Source: Pochonia chlamydosporia 170 (taxonomy: Eukaryota; Ascomycota; Sordariomycetes; Hypocreales; Clavicipitaceae). Taken from it: DNA of 64,000 nt. How positions within the stretch are numbered: the stretch's first letter is position 1; every line of letters begins with the position of its first letter. Positions 59,938 through 64,000 of the stretch are shown here, piece by piece. The translations under genes and the position numbers were made by a program. Location of the stretch: the NCBI RefSeq assembly GCF_001653235.2, contig NC_035795.1:682001-746000 (forward strand). The letters run 5' to 3'. A model generated the notes under the pieces. It saw nothing but the letters and a program-made list of their open reading frames with translations. It ran no database searches and was not told where the DNA came from.

Positions 59938-60401
59938 GATGGAATGAGGTTGCGACCAGCGCTTCTTCCACGATTATGGTACTAAGACAACTCGCCTCCG
60001 TCTGGCTTAGAAAATAAGAGGACAGCTAGACGGCCCTTGGTTCGAATGGGCAGACTTTCGAGGTCGAATGTGACGAGAAGTGAAGTGACGTTCAGAGAGA
60101 GTTGGAGTTGAAGCATTGCGCCCAGTCGTGGTGGCGTTGGAGGCTGTACTTGCATTAAACGGGGCGGTCGATAAGATAAACCCCACTGCTTCTCCAGGCT
60201 GCATGAGTGACAGATCCTCGTTCATATCAACTTTGCCATCAAATTTCTCTAGGAGCTCTGCGCACCACCACAACGCAGTACAATCGTTGGCGTCGATTAA
60301 TCTGAATCCCGCTGCCCCTACGTCGCCTCCTCACAAGAAACCGACACAAGTCAACACATAGCCATCAGCAACCGCGTCCTCGCAAGGGACCCGTCGCAGC
60401 C
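59938..60401. promoter_or_regulatory. Divergent promoter YJU2-KIN17
   Basis: 464 bp between two start codons on opposite strands. An 88-codon minus ORF within it (60007-60273) has no protein character. It should contain both promoters. Confidence 0.6.
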
Positions 60402-61391
60402 ATGCCAAAGGCTGAAGTCGGATCGACTAAACATCTCTCCAACAAGCTCAAAAGCAAAGGCCTCCAACGTCTCCGATGGTACTGCCAAGTGTGTGAGAAA
60501 CAATGTCGAGATGCAAACGGCTTCAAAATGCATACCCAGTCGGAGAGTCACGTTCGACAAATGCTAGTTGTTGGCGAAGATCCCAAAAAATTCATCAACC
60601 AGTTTAGCGACGAGTTCCTCAAAGATTTTCTGCAACTATTAAAGACCGGACACGGCGAGAAGCAAGTGCACATCAACCAATTCTACCAAGAGTACATTGC
60701 GAACAAAGAACACATTCATATGAATGCGACAAAGTGGCCGTCGTTGACCGAATTCGCCAAGCATCTCGGGAAGGAGGGCATTTGCCGCGTGGAAGAAACA
60801 GATAAAGGCATTCACATCTCGTGGATAGACAACTCCCCGGAAGCTTTGAAGCGACAGGAAGCCCTAAGGAAGAAGGAGGCGCTCGACCAGGGCGATGAGC
60901 AGTTGGAGCAGAGGATGATCAGGGAGCAGATTCGAAGGGCGAAAGCAAATGCGGCGAGTCGCGAGGCCAAGGCGGACGATGAAGAGGATCGCGAGTTGAA
61001 ACGCCAACAAGGCGAGAAGATTACACTGTCTTTTGGGTCCAAACCAAAGCCGGAGGATGCGAAACCCGGTGCCGAAGAGGCAGCTTCATCAGAGCCAGCA
61101 GCATCAACAGATACCACCGGCGCCGAAGTGAGCAAGTCGGATACAAAACCCGCTGGTTTTGGTGGTCTGTCCATGAAACTCGGTGGCAAACCACAAACGA
61201 AGAACGTATTCGCACAAGCAAAGAAAAACGCACTCGCAGGTGGTTCCAAGAAAGGTGGCAAGATCGAGCAACCGAAGAAGATGAGCGAAGCAGAGAGAAT
61301 CATGCGCGAAGAAATGGACAAGAAGAGATCACGAGAATCCGCAGGATTCGGGTTCAGCATGCCATCCGGAAAGAAGCAACGAAGCAGCTGA
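60402..61391 (+). CDS. KIN17: DNA/RNA-binding protein Kin17
   Basis: Single exon, 329 residues. A C2H2 zinc finger is formed by Cys28, Cys31, His44 and His50 in WYCQVCEKQC...MHTQSESH. The conserved Kin17 winged-helix domain follows at about residues 51-160 (HVRQMLVVGEDPKKFINQFS; TKWPSLTEFAKHLGKEGICR). A charged coiled coil (about 165-215) and a low-complexity Lys/Ala/Ser tail come next. Fungal Kin17 (yeast Rts2) proteins lack the C-terminal KOW/SH3-like tandem of animals, as here. Role: nuclear nucleic-acid-binding protein tied to DNA damage response, replication and mRNA processing. Confidence 0.96.
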   Translation: MPKAEVGSTKHLSNKLKSKGLQRLRWYCQVCEKQCRDANGFKMHTQSESHVRQMLVVGEDPKKFINQFSDEFLKDFLQLLKTGHGEKQVHINQFYQEYIANKEHIHMNATKWPSLTEFAKHLGKEGICRVEETDKGIHISWIDNSPEALKRQEALRKKEALDQGDEQLEQRMIREQIRRAKANAASREAKADDEEDRELKRQQGEKITLSFGSKPKPEDAKPGAEEAASSEPAASTDTTGAEVSKSDTKPAGFGGLSMKLGGKPQTKNVFAQAKKNALAGGSKKGGKIEQPKKMSEAERIMREEMDKKRSRESAGFGFSMPSGKKQRSS

Positions 61392-61638
61392 AATCTCAAG
61401 GTCTTACGGCGTTCCAAACAGGTGGCTGATGTATTATACCATTTTTCCCTCCATAGATACCACGAATATCATGACTGTACACTTTCCCTACCAAACTATC
61501 CCTCGTAACGCCAATCGCCAAAATCCGAAAATCTAACCCAAACACCCGTCTATGCATCCGCCTCCGTCTCCGTACCATCTCTCCTACCAAAACGTTAGCC
61601 AACCTCCCCACACAAATGTATCTTCTATCCACCCAAAC

Positions 61639-62035
61639 TCACGGAATGTATTGTATCCTATACTCCTCCTCGAGCGTGGAGCGCATCTCATCCGGCAACT
61701 GGCCCGACACCTTGATCGCATAAACACCCGCCACGTAGCCATCCAAGCGCTGCCACTTGGCAACCCACGACTTAGCCGGGTTCGCAAGCGTGATGAGTCC
61801 CTCGAAGACCTGGGACGTGCAGCTCTCGATCTGGTCCTGCGAGCCAGCGAGGTGCAGGAATTCTTCACAGTTCGGGCATCCTTCGTCACGGAAGCGCTTT
61901 CGCAGGCATTAGTATTTTTTGACGCGGGCTTGGAAGGGTGGACTTTGCAGCACGTACCGAGTAGGTCATGACGATGGAGCAGACCATGCAGGCGCGTAGG
62001 TAGCGCTGCTGGCCGGGCGTGACGAAGTTGGACAT
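61639..62035 (-). CDS. SPT4: Transcription elongation factor Spt4
   Basis: Two exons, 61958-62035 and 61639-61896, encode 111 residues. The 61-nt intron runs from GTACGT through ACTAAT to GCGAAAG in phase 0. The zinc ribbon has Cys16, Cys19, Cys33 and Cys36 ([21 protein letters not shown]). The conserved [18 protein letters not shown] and GVYAIKVSG segments complete the Spt5-binding fold. Spt4 pairs with Spt5 (DSIF) on elongating RNA polymerase II. Length matches the family. It is head-to-head with POP8 (184 bp) and convergent with KIN17 (247 bp). Confidence 0.97.
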
Positions 62036-62219
62036 TTTGCGCTGTCGGTGTGCTGGTGTTGAGGTTGTTGGATGGTTGTGGTGTTGCAGTTGACTTGGGT
62101 AGTTATGCATGTATCCGATATGCAGGATACAGCAGATTCAACATCAAAAAGTCACCGAGGTTTCTCACTTCCAATGCGGCATAGAAATCAAAATAACAAG
62201 GAACAATAAGAAAGACAAA
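62036..62219. promoter_or_regulatory. Compact divergent promoter SPT4-POP8
   Basis: Only 184 bp separate the two start codons, so both genes must share core promoter space. Contains A-rich sequence just before the POP8 ATG. Confidence 0.6.
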
Positions 62220-62624
62220 ATGGCATCAGCACCGTCATCACAGAAACCGTCCGCAAAATGGGGCCAAGAAACCTCCCACGTGCTGCGCACCCAAAAAATT
62301 TCATCACCATTCTCCTACGCCCATCTGGAACTCATTACAGACGGACCGCAAGAAATACACCTTGACAATCTCCTCGTCAAATCATACTGCACTGCCGCTC
62401 TGAAACAATTTCTAGGACTCACAGGCCAAGCAGTTCCAATTGATATACTCAAGGCCGAAAACAGAGCGTGCTGGGTACGACTTCCCAAAGAAGATCTCAA
62501 ATCCTTCTCAGCTGCCATCACGGCATACAATGGCGTGAGTGAAGGGGATACGAGATATATCTTACGAATGAAGAGGTGCTCAGACTGGTTGGGGCTGCTT
62601 ACTGATACGGAGGACGAACCATGA
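62220..62624 (+). CDS. POP8: RNase P/MRP subunit Pop8-like
   Basis: Single exon, 134 residues from ATG 62220 (ACAAAATGGCATC). An in-frame start at 62109 would add 37 residues of leader-like sequence and fall within the divergent promoter. The fold is recognised from SSPFSYAHLEL, the helix SYCTAALKQFLGLTGQAVP and the strand ILKAENRACWVRLPKEDLKSF, the pattern of the Pop8 (Alba-like) domain. Pop8 is a protein subunit of nuclear RNase P and RNase MRP, which process pre-tRNA and pre-rRNA. Family assignment rests on pattern memory, so it is a little less certain than its neighbours. Confidence 0.85.
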   Translation: MASAPSSQKPSAKWGQETSHVLRTQKISSPFSYAHLELITDGPQEIHLDNLLVKSYCTAALKQFLGLTGQAVPIDILKAENRACWVRLPKEDLKSFSAAITAYNGVSEGDTRYILRMKRCSDWLGLLTDTEDEP

Positions 62625-62893
62625 TGATATGCCATGAAATTCTCTGGGGAAAAAATGGGCGAAGAAATGATGGAGTGGTACGTGGTTTACTGCGATATAC
62701 ATCTACGGGTATCTATGTACTAGATGCTTTTTTTCACCCGGCCGAGAAACCAAGAACAACCATGTGAAATTCACCAAGAAATACCGCCATCTCCTGACTC
62801 CGAGCCAGAATGCCATGTTGATGCAATCGACAGGACCTTTTTTACATTTTGGGGGTGGCGTGGGACCATTTTACTTTATTCAGCTTGTCTTAT

Positions 62894-64000
62894 CTACATC
62901 AGAGATGACATGAGAGAATTTTGGGCATATGCCTATGCGGAGGGTCAGAAATGATGGTCATATGGGCGAGGAGGACACGTCGAAACTTACCATTGGCTTG
63001 ATGTCCGGGTGCGGTACGGCATCAAACTGCTCATACCGGAGCTTGTAGTCGGACTTGATGTTGATGTACGCGCCGCGATTCTCCGTCGAGTCGCAGTACT
63101 TGGGCGCGGAGAAAACTACATTCACGTTAGCATCGCCAGGCAAAAGCTGCTATAACACGAGCAAACATACCGGTAATACACTTTCCATCATGCTGGACTT
63201 CATAACCGTCCATGCGCACTTCATGACTTCGAATAACAGCCTCGAGACCGTTCTTCTCACAGAATTTCTTGGTGATGTCGGGGCCGAACTGCATTCCCAC
63301 GCCTCTTTTGCTGGGGCCACGACCGGGCTCATCTTGCGGATCGGTCCACAGCATCTCCATCATGAGACCTGCTTGGCCGGGCTGTCTTTGGTTGTGTCTG
63401 TTCAACTTGCGGATATCGTCCAAGGTGATATTGTCATCGGAGAACAAGCCGCCGTGAAGGACAAGATACTTTTCGCCAACGAGAGTGGCGAGGGGAAGGG
63501 CAGAGAAACTTTCCGAGAATAGTTTGAAGACTCTGCGCAGGATGTTGTTAGCACTCGGATGAAAAATAAAAGACCGTTCAAAGGTATACCTTTCGTTATA
63601 TTTAGCCTTGCATTCTCCCTCGAAACCGTACACGCGATTCATGTCGTCCGTTTCGTGGTTGCCACGGTTCAGGAAGAAGCCGTTTGGTCTCAACCACTTG
63701 AAAGCGTATAGGAGCAAAGCAATCTCGGTGGACCATGACCCTCGGTCGACAAAATCACCGTTAAAAAGGTACCAGTGCTTCTCGTTTGGAACTCCATTGC
63801 GACGGAAGAGTTCCATCAGATCAAAGTATTGGCCTGTTACCGACGCAGTTAGTTATGTTGATAGAATACTCTGTATCCAGGTTAAGGCAGCACTGACCGT
63901 GAGTGTCACCGCAGACGGTCAGCTCGACATCATCGGGAATCTCCATCTCGACCATTGTAGCCTCGTCGTAGACAATCTTCTTGACAGCGAGAATGATTTG
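62894..64000 (-). CDS. PPT1: Serine/threonine protein phosphatase 5 (Ppt1), 5' end beyond window
   Basis: Four exons are visible: from beyond 64000 down to 63898, then 63171-63833, 62991-63115 and 62894-62932. Introns are GTCAGT...AACAG, GTATGT...ATGTAG and GTAAGT...GCATAG; phases agree. Catalytic motifs of PPP phosphatases appear in order: GDTHG (split by the first visible intron), GDFVDRG, GNHE, LHGGLFS, a conserved SHEVRMDGYE and SAPKYCD. The linker ending VPHPDIKPM-AYAQNSLMSSLM is the PP5 C-terminus. The TPR domain that binds Hsp90 should lie to the right of the window. Ppt1 dephosphorylates Hsp90 and its clients. The final 13-codon exon is easily missed. Confidence 0.96.

Noticed and set aside
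1..64000. CRISPR arrays, rRNA, tRNA
   Set aside because: No spaced identical repeats of CRISPR type; a visual scan for tRNA B-box GGTTCRANNCC with a matching A box and acceptor stem found none. A tRNA-scan program would be decisive.

Overview
The window is nuclear DNA of a filamentous ascomycete. Genes are split by short introns (mostly about 45-130 nt) with GT...AG ends and CTRAC-type branch points. The products include fungal-specific families: Mediator Med5, the QNRIAQRKFREK class of bZIP, a membrane ankyrin protein typical of filamentous fungi, 3CxxC zinc proteins and a secreted cysteine-rich protein. The family mix suggests Sordariomycetes, probably Hypocreales; that placement is inference. 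No rRNA, tRNA, CRISPR or intact transposon was recognised. Exon models were built by hand from reading frame, splice signals and phase; every model listed with exons closes in phase.

Layout. 0.5-8.5 kb holds an SMAP-domain nuclear protein gene (-) and a bZIP gene (-) about 5.8 kb apart. 8.5-21.4 kb is about 13 kb with no gene I can support. 21.4-25.9 kb holds a three-exon RAMP4/Ysy6 ER-stress gene (-), a small mitochondrial inner-membrane protein (+), and a six-exon secreted GH3 beta-glucosidase (-) with CreA-type motifs upstream. 28.2-36.0 kb holds MED5 (+) facing a 1333-residue signal-peptide/multi-TM/ankyrin protein (-). 38.3-41 kb holds an intronless MBL-fold alkylsulfatase (+) and a 3CxxC zinc-finger protein (-). 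43.9-45 kb holds a repeat-rich uncharacterised ORF (-). 46.4-48.7 kb holds a six-cysteine secreted protein (+) and an AIF/FSP1-type FAD oxidoreductase (-). 48.7-58.2 kb is a second gene-poor block with a strong 51-bp-arm inverted repeat and coding relics.

58.3-64 kb is a compact housekeeping block: a short conserved-looking ORF (+), the splicing factor YJU2 (-), the DNA/RNA-binding protein KIN17 (+), the elongation factor SPT4 (-), the RNase P/MRP subunit POP8 (+), and the phosphatase PPT1 (-, cut by the right edge). YJU2/KIN17 and SPT4/POP8 are head-to-head pairs sharing short promoters, and most products act in transcription or RNA processing.

The dense conserved right end contrasts with the gene-poor accessory-like blocks at 8.5-21.4 and 48.7-58.2 kb. 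No biosynthetic or defence gene cluster is evident. The least understood genes are the membrane ankyrin protein, the secreted cysteine-rich protein and the repeat-bearing 43.9-45 kb ORF.
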